This document shows, piece after piece, positions 15,800 to 24,155 of a DNA stretch of 49,306 nucleotides. Numbering within the stretch: position 1 is the stretch's first letter; each line of letters begins with the position of its first letter. The notes beneath the pieces are model-generated. The model searched no databases. It was given only the letters and a program-made list of their open reading frames with translations, and was not told the DNA's origin. Source of the DNA: Deltaproteobacteria bacterium. Its GTDB lineage: Bacteria; Desulfobacterota; Syntrophobacteria; BM002. The position numbers were made by a program, and so were the translations under genes. The DNA lies in contig JAJDNT010000239.1 of NCBI GenBank assembly GCA_022340515.1, positions 1 to 49,306 on the forward strand. The letters are read 5' to 3'.

Positions 15800-16147
15800 G
15801 TTTGCGTAAGGACACCAAAAGAGCTTTAAATGATCCATGCTAGTTTATTGTTAAAACTGAAAATGCTTGAAATGGCTCACACTTATAGAGTCAGTCTTCT
15901 TTCTGCCACAAATCTCAACTCACGAAGCTCTCTTGAAAGGTTTTTTTGCGATTTATGACAGTCTTTGTCATCGTCTGCCATCTCACGTCAGTTGATTGGA
16001 ATCAAACCCAATGCAAGATACCATACAAATTTAGCTGCAAATAGCCTGTCAAATCCCCCGGTGGGGGCTGGTTTGGTTGTAAAGATATAGTCTTCGAACG
16101 GAGAGTCGTTAGGCCCCGGCTTAGCCGCATGGGGCGAGGGCTTATTG
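15800..16147. other. Intergenic region with a stem-loop after the small Cys-rich gene
   Basis: No gene is evident here. GCCCC (16113-16117) and GGGGC (16131-16135) with an inner GGCT/AGCC form a stem-loop 12-35 nt past the stop of the small minus-strand gene, possibly its terminator but lacking a U run. A second hairpin ATGACA/TGTCAT lies near 15955-15971, and CCCCC/GGGGG near 16056-16068. Confidence 0.35.
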
Positions 16148-16351
16148 CTAGCGCAGCTTTGTAGCGCCTTGCGTTTTTTTATACTCTTTAAATTCTGGGC
16201 AGTTGCGGCATGAAAAGCTCACCCAGTATTTCTTGACTGCCTCCTCTAAACACTTCTGGTAGTGGGGACAGTCAAAGTATCGATGGGCAGTTACGTTACC
16301 GTATCTGAGCTCTTTCTGTAACTCCTTAGCGGGCGTAGGCATTAATTCCAC
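16148..16351 (-). CDS. Small Cys-rich protein, probable metal-binding
   Basis: A protein of 64-67 residues with two cysteine pairs: CPHYQKC in the middle and CRNC further on, embedded in DCPHYQKCLEEAVKKYW and FSCRNCPEF. Four Cys in this layout suggest a small zinc-ribbon or similar metal site. I recall short hypothetical proteins of this type in Desulfobacterota but cannot name one. The start is GTG at 16351 or ATG at 16342; GAGGAGG lies just upstream and suits the ATG spacing better. Function unknown. Confidence 0.65.
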   Translation of the reverse strand: MELMPTPAKELQKELRYGNVTAHRYFDCPHYQKCLEEAVKKYWVSFSCRNCPEFKEYKKTQGATKLR

Positions 16352-16520
16352 TGCCTCCTCGTCTGGGTCTGATTGGTATCCTCCACAGGAAAATCGCTAT
16401 GGTTTAAGCCCTGCCAGGAGGATAATTCAGCTCAGACCGAAATCAATGAATTATTACAACAGATTGTCAAGGCTATTTTATAACATTTTCAGGCAAAAAT
16501 GAAAAGTATTATCTAACTCC

Positions 16521-16685
16521 CCTGATCACCAGCAAGGCATCATCTGCCGTTCGACAGGCTCACGGCCCTGAGCCAAGTCGAAGGGCGGCGTTGCCTTCGA
16601 TCGCTCCTCCTTGCGGCGTATTGCCTCATACGGTTCAGTCGTCGCTCCTCGGCGCCTTGCATCTAATACCTTGATGGTGATCAGG
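16521..16685 (-). mobile_element. 165-bp element with 17-bp inverted ends, core shared with the 8126 element
   Basis: CCTGATCACCAGCAAGG (16521-16537) is inverted at 16669-16685 with one mismatch. Read on the minus strand, the core CTGAACCGTA..TACGCCGCAAGG followed by GCGATCGAAGG..CGCC aligns with CTGAGGCGTA..TACGTCGCAAGG and GCGATACCCGAGG..CGCC of the 8126-8309 element. The left part also has a separate hairpin of the TTCGACAGGCTCA/TGAGCCaaGTCGAA kind. There is no ORF. It is probably a non-autonomous mobile or structured RNA element. Confidence 0.6.
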
Positions 16686-16747
16686 AATACTCCATAAGCA
16701 GCTGATTTCAGTCCTGATAAGTAAATTGGACGGTGGTTTTGGGACTC

Positions 16748-17608
16748 CTAGGGCCCCGTGGCACTGTACCATGTACTATTGGGATACTTGGCAAGACGGG
16801 CGCCCCTGGCATCTTGAATTAGTTGGATTACAGCAGCTGCGTTGGCATTACCCATGGTGGCAGCCTGGCGTAACATGGGCAAGGCCGGGTCTTCAATGAG
16901 GGCTAGGCAAGCAGGGGCACCGCCCAGTATCTTTTTCCGGGCGAAGGCTGGAATTTTTGAGAGGAAACCGGTTGCGGGGCTGGAGGTTTCGCCTGCCTTT
17001 TGGACCAACAGCTGCAATAGGCGATTGTCGCTCATCCAAGCGCGGTCAGAACTGCTCAAGGTGCCGCCGTTCAAGACGATGTTACGCTTTTGCTGTAAAA
17101 TGGCTTGCAGTCCTCCAATTGCACCGTTGGCCACATCCGGGTTCGGGCTTTCCAGATAGAAAAGGATGGAGCCGAGATACTCCATGGTGGCCGCTTTTTC
17201 GAATGCTGCATCCAAAAACTGCTTGTTAACTTTCTTGTTCCAAGAAGTCTGGGGCATGGCAATCAATCTTGTCAGCACGGCCAAATTCGCCCCTGAAAGT
17301 CGATTGAGGGTTATGTGATATTGCTGTTTGTAGTAAACGGCCGAGTCTCTATTGCGCTCCAAATAGTATTTTTGGGCATGGCCATAGTAAATGAAGAGAA
17401 AAGCATTGTTGTTGGGATCATTTGCTTGATTTTGCGCCGAATCGATAACTTTGTCGTAATTGTTTCTGTCGAAGGCCTGGAGAATGTTTCGTTCCCAGTC
17501 GAGTAAAGGAAGTTCCGCCCAAGTGATGGACTGGGCCGAAAGATTCGTAACTCCAACGAGAAGTGACATAATAAAGGCTAAGGCAAAAAACCGTATCCTG
17601 TTGCCCAT
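16748..17608 (-). CDS. Secreted protein of unknown function
   Basis: A 286-residue protein with a clear Sec signal peptide (RFFALAFIMSLLVGVTNLSAQ). I do not recognise the mature part. It begins WAELPLLDWERNILQAFDRNNYDKVIDSAQ, which looks like one or two TPR-type helical hairpins, and continues as mostly helical, Ala-rich sequence without cysteines. AAAAGGAGACC supports the start. A short GCCCGGAT hairpin lies in the leader 20 nt upstream. It follows the phosphodiesterase gene on the same strand after a 238-bp spacer, so it may belong to the envelope operon or be independent. Confidence 0.7.
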   Translation of the reverse strand: MGNRIRFFALAFIMSLLVGVTNLSAQSITWAELPLLDWERNILQAFDRNNYDKVIDSAQNQANDPNNNAFLFIYYGHAQKYYLERNRDSAVYYKQQYHITLNRLSGANLAVLTRLIAMPQTSWNKKVNKQFLDAAFEKAATMEYLGSILFYLESPNPDVANGAIGGLQAILQQKRNIVLNGGTLSSSDRAWMSDNRLLQLLVQKAGETSSPATGFLSKIPAFARKKILGGAPACLALIEDPALPMLRQAATMGNANAAAVIQLIQDARGARLAKYPNSTWYSATGP

Positions 17609-17627
17609 GACTTGGTCTCCTTTTCTG

Positions 17628-17652
17628 GCCCGGATATTTCATGAATCCGGGC
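17628..17652. repeat. 25-bp solo palindrome of the GCCCGGATATTTCAT family
   Basis: GCCCGGAT and ATCCGGGC form a perfect 8-bp stem around ATTTCATGA. It looks like the two ends of the 8126-8309 element joined without the core. It sits directly before the ribosome-binding site of the secreted-protein gene. Confidence 0.55.
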
Positions 17653-17749
17653 TGATAGTAGCAATTAAGAGATTGGCTGCAGATTATAGGAACGCTAAGC
17701 CCTTATGTCAAACCAACGATGGCGCCATCTGGTCAGTTGCCCGTGATAA

Positions 17750-17835
17750 GGCATAGAGCAGAGGGCATAGAGCATAGAGTTCAAACATTTCGAAATTCGA
17801 AATTACCAGACCTGCCTAGTCCTTAGTGCCTAGTT
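17750..17835. repeat. Word-repeat spacer (GGCATAGAGC type)
   Basis: Degenerate tandem words: GGCATAGAGCAGAGG, GCATAGAGCATAGAG, TTCGAAATTCGAAATT, then CCTAGTCCTTAGTGCCTAG. The GCATAGAGC words recur at 43165, 47320 and, inverted, at 32160. Confidence 0.6.
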
Positions 17836-17846
17836 AGAATTGTGAT

Positions 17847-19490
17847 CTATTCTGAACCAGTTGGCAAATTTGCCAGTGGATTAGATCCGTCTAGCCCTTC
17901 TGGTATGGGTATTCCCAACAGGTAAGCTACCATGGGTACCAGATCCAAGGTTGAAGCTGGGGCATGGTGAACATGCTGGCCGGGGATTACTGATGCCAGC
18001 CCTGGTCCTGCCAGCCAGAAGGAGACGATGCAATCGTCGGGATAATAACTGCCGTGATGTCCATACTTGTCAAAGTCACGCTCGAAATAGTATCCTTTTT
18101 TGTTAATCAGCTTTATGTCAGGGGCTGTCTCCCTGGTGTATTGTTTTCTGAGCCCCTGAACCAGATAGTCACCCAATTCGAAGTGGTCTGCCAGCTCACT
18201 CAGAGGCCGCAAGGCCAGCCGGAAGGCAACATCGTCGCCGCCTGCCGCCTGATATCCTCGCCAGTCAAAGAGCCACCACTGATCACTCTCTCCCAGACCC
18301 TCGTGCCGTTCCCCAGGATACTGGCGGATAACCATTGCCTTCATAGAGGTCTTAACCTCCGGGTTGGCCAGGATGAGATCAACCGCCGGTTTGATATCTG
18401 CCAACAATCGGGGTGGATCCATCCATTTGCCCGTTTGCCGGTTCTTCAGGTACACTTCTTTGGTGCAAGCCCCTAGCATGATGATAGCATCGGCCCGACT
18501 ATTGCCTCTTCCCCAGCGGGGCAGCTTGAAGTGGCCTTTGAGACTGCGGCGCAAGGTTTCCTCCGGTATGTGCTTTTTGATGCGGAGAGAGCCGTGCTCA
18601 GAGGCCAGGACAAAGATGATATCCTGATAAATCCCGAGTTCTTTAAGCTTCTGGATCAGCCTGCCCATGAGGGGATCCAATACGGTTTTAGCGTAATGCT
18701 TTTGGATTTCCGCCATGGAAGCTTGCCGTTCTTTAAAATCACCTACGGGAAAGTGTGAAAACAGATCGGTACCCAACAGTTGTACTACACTCACATCAGG
18801 GACTATATGGTGGTATTTATAGATACCTTCAAGACTTCTCCTGTACGCTGATACATGGCCAGTGAGAAAACCGTCCAGGGTTTTGTTGTCTACGTATTGG
18901 CTGTTAGGAAACCATTTACCGTGGCGAAAACGATTTAGCAGAGAGGCATTACCCCAAAAAAACGTGCCCGATTTGATCGACCAATCAGCCCCTTTAGTTA
19001 GCATGAGCATAGCAGTCATGGATCGTTTACCAGATTCGCCAACGTAGTCAAACAATGACTTGACACCGCCAGCCTTTAAAATGTTGTTGATCCGGTCTTG
19101 GGAATAGGAGATGAGGGTGCGGATCTGATAGGTGGTGCGGTCAAACCAAATTGTAGAAACCACTCCGGTGCGCTTAGGATAAAGTCCTGTGTACATGGAG
19201 GTTACAGCTGGCTGTGAGGCAGCAGGAATGGTGGTAAAAACTTGGGGTAGATATACATAGCTCTGGTCGTTATTGCCCCCTTTAATAATTTCCCGAAAAT
19301 TGGGCAAATCATCAAGGCTCTCTTCCAGAATTTCTCGTCTGAGGCCGTGGAATTCAAGAACGATTATCTTGGGACCCTTCTCTCCGGCTGTGGTTCTCTC
19401 GGCACTGAGCGTAATAAGCAGCAAACAGACGATTATCACAAGAGGCAGAACCGCACTGAACTTTAGTGTCTGCCAACAATGAGGTGTCAT
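17847..19490 (-). CDS. Type I phosphodiesterase / alkaline phosphatase superfamily, exported
   Basis: A 547-residue protein with an N-terminal signal or anchor helix (AVLPLVIIVCLLLITLSA). The alkaline-phosphatase superfamily core is visible: nucleophile region TTIPAASQPAVTSMYTG, and metal-site segments GTDLFSHFPVG, ASEHGS and GHHGSYYPDD. Two usual Asp ligands are Glu here: EFHG (Glu46) instead of DG, and SEHG instead of SDHG. Predicted to cleave phosphodiester or phosphonate bonds in the periplasm, perhaps of a lipid-linked product. It is last in a minus-strand operon of acyltransferase, LolA-like, FabD-like, peptidase and barrel genes. Substrate unknown. Confidence 0.82.
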   Translation of the reverse strand: MTPHCWQTLKFSAVLPLVIIVCLLLITLSAERTTAGEKGPKIIVLEFHGLRREILEESLDDLPNFREIIKGGNNDQSYVYLPQVFTTIPAASQPAVTSMYTGLYPKRTGVVSTIWFDRTTYQIRTLISYSQDRINNILKAGGVKSLFDYVGESGKRSMTAMLMLTKGADWSIKSGTFFWGNASLLNRFRHGKWFPNSQYVDNKTLDGFLTGHVSAYRRSLEGIYKYHHIVPDVSVVQLLGTDLFSHFPVGDFKERQASMAEIQKHYAKTVLDPLMGRLIQKLKELGIYQDIIFVLASEHGSLRIKKHIPEETLRRSLKGHFKLPRWGRGNSRADAIIMLGACTKEVYLKNRQTGKWMDPPRLLADIKPAVDLILANPEVKTSMKAMVIRQYPGERHEGLGESDQWWLFDWRGYQAAGGDDVAFRLALRPLSELADHFELGDYLVQGLRKQYTRETAPDIKLINKKGYYFERDFDKYGHHGSYYPDDCIVSFWLAGPGLASVIPGQHVHHAPASTLDLVPMVAYLLGIPIPEGLDGSNPLANLPTGSE

Positions 19491-19591
19491 AGGCTTCTTA
19501 CTCCATTCCCACTATATATCCAAAGACAGGGATTACAGGAAATAACCGTTCAGAATATTTAACCCTAAGATTTTGCTTTTATCTTTACCCA

Positions 19592-20707
19592 CTAAAATCC
19601 CAGCCTCAAAATCAAATAGAGTTTTGGGTCTCGATCACGGTCAGTTACACTCTGCCCTAGGTCAAGACCCACCTCAAAGGGGATTTTGCCAAATACAAAC
19701 ATTTGTAGTCGGATACCACCACCCACGCCAACTTCCGCTCCGGAAATAGATTTACTATCATCATAGTCTCGCCAGATTTGACCACTGTCCGCAAAGACCA
19801 CACCGAGGAGTTGCTGGAAGTGAAAGAGATCCCAAGGGGTGGTGGTCCGGTCTATAACCAGGAAAGGATAGCGCATTTCCAGACTGGCAGCCCACAGTTT
19901 CTCGCCAGAAAACTCGTTGAAGTCGTAGCCTCGCAGACTAGCCTCGCCCCCCAAGACGAACAATCTGGGATCATCCTTTTTCACCCCACCGTGAAGCCGC
20001 AATGATATTATCAACCGTTGGCCGGCTCCAAAGTACTCGTCCAGGTCCAGATTGTTGTAAAGCCGAAGGTCACCGGTATAACTTTGATAGGTGCTCTCAC
20101 TTCCCACGGCCTCATTACCATATTTTGCAGTGAGATTCACCTGGCTGCCGGAAATAATCTCCATAAGGTAGTAATCGGCCGTATCACGAACCAAACTGAG
20201 GGTGAAACCGTTTAGTCGCTCCCACTCATCGGGCAAATCCACCCATGCAATTTCATAGCCGGGAACTATCCTATGATACAAGTCAAAAGGAAAGCTGAAA
20301 GTAAGACTGCCACCCACCTCCCGGCGCCAGTCATCCTTGTCATTACCTGTGTCTTTTAAGTCACCGAAGAAGGTGTTCTTATCGAAGAGATTTATGCCAA
20401 CAGCGGGATACCAGCCGAGGTAAGTGTAGCCTGCCTGTAATTGCTCCTTACCACTTTCTGTCCCCATGCCGCCCCGGAAGCTAAGGACATGGTCTCCGGT
20501 GTAATTGCTCGCCTGCCAATCTATACCGGCAATGACACCATCTTTTTCGTTGTAGTCGAGGTAAGGAAAAAAGTAGTCAGTGGAAAAGCTGTCACGATAG
20601 TCTTGCTCTTTATAAGTTTCCCCTAGGCAGGGTAAAGTTAAGAAAAAAAGACAGAAGGACACAAGTATAAAAAACAACACGCTGGGGCGCCCAAATGGCT
20701 TCCACAT
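19592..20707 (-). CDS. Omp85/BamA-like outer-membrane beta-barrel
   Basis: About 371 residues from the Met at 20707, chosen because it starts a clean signal peptide (SVLFFILVSFCLFFLTLPCLGE); Met at 20755 with GGAG upstream is an alternative. The mature protein is rich in alternating aromatic strands. It contains the surface-antigen hallmark GGEASLRGYDFNEFSGEKLW..LEMRYPF and ends in a C-terminal Phe (LILRLGF), as outer-membrane barrels do. No POTRA domain is visible. It follows a lipoprotein peptidase with a PD40 propeller; similar modules can be fused in one chain elsewhere. Role likely in outer-membrane assembly or surface display. Confidence 0.82.
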   Translation of the reverse strand: MWKPFGRPSVLFFILVSFCLFFLTLPCLGETYKEQDYRDSFSTDYFFPYLDYNEKDGVIAGIDWQASNYTGDHVLSFRGGMGTESGKEQLQAGYTYLGWYPAVGINLFDKNTFFGDLKDTGNDKDDWRREVGGSLTFSFPFDLYHRIVPGYEIAWVDLPDEWERLNGFTLSLVRDTADYYLMEIISGSQVNLTAKYGNEAVGSESTYQSYTGDLRLYNNLDLDEYFGAGQRLIISLRLHGGVKKDDPRLFVLGGEASLRGYDFNEFSGEKLWAASLEMRYPFLVIDRTTTPWDLFHFQQLLGVVFADSGQIWRDYDDSKSISGAEVGVGGGIRLQMFVFGKIPFEVGLDLGQSVTDRDRDPKLYLILRLGF

Positions 20708-20738
20708 TTTAATCTTGCCAGTTTTTGCCCGACAACCA

Positions 20739-22469
20739 TCAGGGCCTGCTACCATCAGCGACTCCAGACTCCCATGGCAACATAGCGTTTTCAAAAATCT
20801 GATATTGGCCGTGGCGAAAATAACTGAAGAGCAAACGTTGCCCATCCGAGCTGACCCGGGGTGAGAATATTCCACCTATAACTTTGGACAAAGGTTTCGT
20901 GGCACCGCTTCGCAGGTCCAGGAGGTGAAGATTGAAGATGCCAGTCTCGTCGGAGACGAAGAGGATTGCCTTGGCCTCAGGCAGGAATAGGGGCCATATT
21001 TCATCTTGAGCCGTGTCGGTAAGGCGGGTTTCTTCGCCGCTAAAAAGATCTTTGAGTACCAGGTCGAATTGCATTTGGTACTCCCTGGAGAAAACTAAGA
21101 ATTTGCCATCTGCAGACCAATGAGGGTAGGCTTCATCGTTTGGCGTCTGGGTCAAGGGTGTGAGCTCGCCTTTCTCAAGATTGATTTTATAAATATCGGC
21201 AAAACCGTCAACTGTTGCTACAAATCCCACTTCCGCATCTCCTGGGAGAAAAGCTGGAAAGCTGTTGACCCTCAGGTCCTGCTTGATGAGGTTTGCCTTT
21301 TTACGGTTTAAATCGTAAAGGAAAAGATCACTGCGATTGTCTTTGTCACTAACAAAAACTAAGCGCGTGCCGTCGTGAGACCAGTTCAAAGGAGCAGGGT
21401 ACAAATACCGTTTTTGCAGTCTAGTGAGCCGGCCGCTTGACAGTTCCAGTAGGTAAAGGGAAAAGTCGAATGATTCGTTTTCCCAGTCGGATAAGAAAGC
21501 AACCTTGCTACCGTCGGGACTATAGGCAGGAAAAAGGTTCCACCCTTTATTGGCGGTGAGAAGCCGGGCCTGGTGAAATGGGTCTTGCCATCCTTCTCCC
21601 CTTGCCCAGAGCCGTTTGCTGGCATACTCTCGCCAGGCCCACTCCAGCTGGTAGGGATCTTTGCCGGTAATCTCATAGAGTGCGCTGCGCAGGTTAAGCT
21701 TGTTTTTTATCAATCGGAGTAGACGGGGGATGGTCTCTGGGCCATAGGTTTCAACCAAAAACTGGATGAAAAGATCACTCTGGTAGTACGCTAGGCGGAT
21801 CTGGTGTGGGGGCAAATGGCTGAAGCCCCGCAGTTGGTTAAGAGGAATAAGTCTATGATCCATGACCGCATCCCTAACGTACATGGCGGTGGTGGAGTCC
21901 CAAGCCTCAGATTCATATTCAGCAACACCTTCCATGAACCACAGAGGTGAGAGCACACCAGTGAGTATGATCTGCAGTGAGCGGTAGGGGCCATCGAGGA
22001 GGTATTTGAGTTGGACAGCGTGGGTGATTTCATGGAGAGCCAACCGCTGCAAATATTTGTCATTGCTATGAACCGGAAATGCAACCCTTTCTTTGAAAAA
22101 TTCAGTGAAGCCGCCGCTCCCCCTTACTAGCCCAGTGACAATATTGGTGGCTTCATACTCCTTCTGGGAAGGGTAAATAAAGACGGGGATAGTTTCCTTA
22201 AAGGAAATATCCAGATCTTGGCTTATACGTTCAAGGTGGGTTCCATAAATGCGGGCCACATCGAGGGCTCGTCCTCTCAATTGGTCCGGATAAATAACCC
22301 GAAAGCCGTCGCCTCGAATCTCCTTCCAGAGGTAATCGGTATCGTGCACTTTATTCTTGCCGTACAAGCCCTCGGCGCCTGTGACGGTCATTCGTTCACG
22401 AGTACAGGAAAACAGAGCCAAAAGTAATATAAATAGCCAGAGTCTATGAGGGGACATTAGTCTTTCCAT
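20739..22469 (-). CDS. Lipoprotein: peptidase MA-like domain plus PD40/TolB-type propeller
   Basis: A 576-residue protein with a lipobox at LFSC (Cys22), so probably a periplasm-facing lipoprotein. Residues about 50-260 form a gluzincin-type peptidase domain with HEITH (146-150) and downstream Glu184 in EGVAEYES. Residues about 290-560 carry at least five PD40/TolB-like propeller repeats (FPAYSPDGSKVAFLSDW, LNWSHDGTRLVFVSDKD, YPHWSADGKFLVFSRE). Met5, preceded by GGAAAGA, may be the actual start. Immediately before the Omp85-like gene, so the pair probably acts together at the outer membrane. Confidence 0.85.
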   Translation of the reverse strand: MERLMSPHRLWLFILLLALFSCTRERMTVTGAEGLYGKNKVHDTDYLWKEIRGDGFRVIYPDQLRGRALDVARIYGTHLERISQDLDISFKETIPVFIYPSQKEYEATNIVTGLVRGSGGFTEFFKERVAFPVHSNDKYLQRLALHEITHAVQLKYLLDGPYRSLQIILTGVLSPLWFMEGVAEYESEAWDSTTAMYVRDAVMDHRLIPLNQLRGFSHLPPHQIRLAYYQSDLFIQFLVETYGPETIPRLLRLIKNKLNLRSALYEITGKDPYQLEWAWREYASKRLWARGEGWQDPFHQARLLTANKGWNLFPAYSPDGSKVAFLSDWENESFDFSLYLLELSSGRLTRLQKRYLYPAPLNWSHDGTRLVFVSDKDNRSDLFLYDLNRKKANLIKQDLRVNSFPAFLPGDAEVGFVATVDGFADIYKINLEKGELTPLTQTPNDEAYPHWSADGKFLVFSREYQMQFDLVLKDLFSGEETRLTDTAQDEIWPLFLPEAKAILFVSDETGIFNLHLLDLRSGATKPLSKVIGGIFSPRVSSDGQRLLFSYFRHGQYQIFENAMLPWESGVADGSRP

Positions 22470-22484
22470 TTTTATATGACCGGG

Positions 22485-23414
22485 TCAGTTCGATTCTTGC
22501 AGGCTTCTGACGGTTTTTTCCAGATCCAAGCATGTATTGGTGGAAAGCACCTCTGCCTGGCGGTAAATCCACCGGACCGAGCGACCAAGCATCTGGCCGG
22601 GGCCGATTTCAACCATGGGTGCCAGATTCTGCCGGACCAATTCCTCAACCACTCCTACCCACTGAACTTGACTGCGAAGTTGATTGGAGAGCAACTGGGC
22701 CACCTCGGCTGCTTTAACTAAAGGTTTTTGGCTGATATAAGAGAGGATAGGAGTATGGGGCTCATTCATTGAGGTGTTGTTAATCTTTTTGGCCAGGCAG
22801 TGATCGGCCGGGGTAAGGAGGCTACAGTGATAGGGTGCTGCTGCAGGGAGAAGGTCGGTCTTTAGGGCTTCTGAGTCCGCTGCCAGTTTCAACAGCTGAT
22901 CTACAGCCCACCGTTCGCCCGAGACGATTATTTGGTGTCGAGTATTCACTATGCTGACTTCGACTCGTCCTTTCACCTGGCGGCACAATTCCTCCACCTC
23001 TGAAAGTGACAGTCCGAGTACAACCCCCATGCCACCCTGGCTGTTGGCCTCGTTTATACAGCGCTCGGCCTCCACGATGAGGGTGAGACCAGTTTCAAAG
23101 CCCACAACTCCGGCAGCGTAGGCGGCTCCATAAATGCCCGAGCTATAAGGTGCGAGCGCTGCTGCCCTGACGGATCTATTGGCCAAAAGATCGGCCACCA
23201 TGCAGCTTATGGTATAGACTGCCAGCTGGGCGTTTAGATCCTTGTTGAGTCTTTCCTCAGGACCGGAAAACATGATCTCTCCCAGGGGCAATTCGAGATG
23301 ACGCTCCGCTCGCTTGAGCAGGTCCTCACTCTCAGGGAATCTTTCGACCAGGTCACGACCCATGCCCACATATTGGGCCCCCTGGCCTGGAAACAAAAAG
23401 CAGCAGCCGTTCAT
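22485..23414 (-). CDS. FabD-like acyltransferase with altered active site
   Basis: A 309-residue acyltransferase of the malonyl-CoA:ACP transacylase family: LFPGQGAQYVGMG at the start, nucleophile Ser91, and His196 (APYHCSLLTPA). Two positions are unusual. The GHSxG elbow reads PYSSG, so the His before Ser is Tyr. In my alignment the Arg that holds the malonyl carboxylate (E. coli R117) is Ala116; Arg118 is two residues away. This suggests a substrate other than malonyl-CoA, or a different role. It lies 14 bp after the LolA-like gene in the envelope operon, and could load a monocarboxylic acyl group for the ketosynthase/ACP system at 40-46 kb. Confidence 0.8.
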   Translation of the reverse strand: MNGCCFLFPGQGAQYVGMGRDLVERFPESEDLLKRAERHLELPLGEIMFSGPEERLNKDLNAQLAVYTISCMVADLLANRSVRAAALAPYSSGIYGAAYAAGVVGFETGLTLIVEAERCINEANSQGGMGVVLGLSLSEVEELCRQVKGRVEVSIVNTRHQIIVSGERWAVDQLLKLAADSEALKTDLLPAAAPYHCSLLTPADHCLAKKINNTSMNEPHTPILSYISQKPLVKAAEVAQLLSNQLRSQVQWVGVVEELVRQNLAPMVEIGPGQMLGRSVRWIYRQAEVLSTNTCLDLEKTVRSLQESN

Positions 23415-23428
23415 GGCCGTCTCCCGGA

Positions 23429-24118
23429 CTAATAACTCTGTACCTGGAAACCTTCCGGCGGTTCAACGCTAAATAGGTCGTCTGAAAAGCCAGAGTTTTC
23501 TATGAGGTTTGACAGATAAATGAGAGTCCAGTCATCATTACCCTCTAAAATAGCGATCTCATTTGGTAGCCAGGTTTCGGGATCTATTTTAACTTCCAGC
23601 CGTTTGAAATATCGTGCACTCTTGGCAGATTTTGGTTCCAGGTCCATCTTTATCCATCTTCGATTGTCCCCGCGGGAGACCACTGTGACCTCTATCTCAT
23701 ATTGACGCTTGAAAGCTTGCGGATTATCGGTCGCACCGGTGATTCGGTCCAAAAACCCTACCCCCGACGGGCCGCGGTAAAGAGTCACTTTCTTGAGGTC
23801 TGGGTAAAGTAGGAGGATTTTATCTTCCCTAACCACTAGGGTAAGAGGGGCAGGTCGAACCACTTCCCAGCGCAAGCGACCAGGGGGCTGCCAAAACAGC
23901 TCACCTTCCGACTCCATGGGTCTTACCAGAAGCCGGGAGTATTTCCGTTGTTCAAAAGAACCTTTGAGAGTCTTTATTGTCTTGGCTTTGGCCTGGAGAT
24001 GATCCAGAACTTCTGCCACAGTCAGATGGGTTCCAGCCTTTACCTGCTGAGAGGTAAGGGCACTCATACCACCCAGAATAAGTCCTAGATGGAGCAGTAG
24101 TTTCAAAAATCTGGTCAT
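23429..24118 (-). CDS. LolA-like lipoprotein/lipid carrier
   Basis: About 229 residues from the Met at 24118; the nine extra residues in the track (MRIADCELK) fall in word-repeat DNA. A signal peptide (LKLLLHLGLILGGMSALTSQQVKAG) is followed by a LolA fold: LKGSFEQRKYSRLL, SEGELFWQPPGRLRWEV, a Pro-rich strand, and late DDWTLIYLSNLIENSGF. LolA shuttles lipoproteins across the periplasm. Variants in aryl-polyene clusters probably carry lipid products, and the surrounding acyltransferase genes make that role more likely here. Confidence 0.82.
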   Translation of the reverse strand: MTRFLKLLLHLGLILGGMSALTSQQVKAGTHLTVAEVLDHLQAKAKTIKTLKGSFEQRKYSRLLVRPMESEGELFWQPPGRLRWEVVRPAPLTLVVREDKILLLYPDLKKVTLYRGPSGVGFLDRITGATDNPQAFKRQYEIEVTVVSRGDNRRWIKMDLEPKSAKSARYFKRLEVKIDPETWLPNEIAILEGNDDWTLIYLSNLIENSGFSDDLFSVEPPEGFQVQSY

Positions 24119-24155
24119 TTTCAATTCGCAATCCGCAATCCGCAATCCGCAATTC
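24119..24155. repeat. Tandem GCGGATT words between two operon genes
   Basis: AATCCGC (GCGGATT on the coding strand) is repeated three times, with degenerate flanking copies, in the short gap after the LpxL-like stop. Related AATCCGA words occur near 49255. Confidence 0.65.

Noticed and set aside
24119-24155. Tandem GCGGATT words as a mini-CRISPR array
   Set aside because: Units are 7-8 bases and contiguous, with no spacers of constant length and no cas genes in the window.
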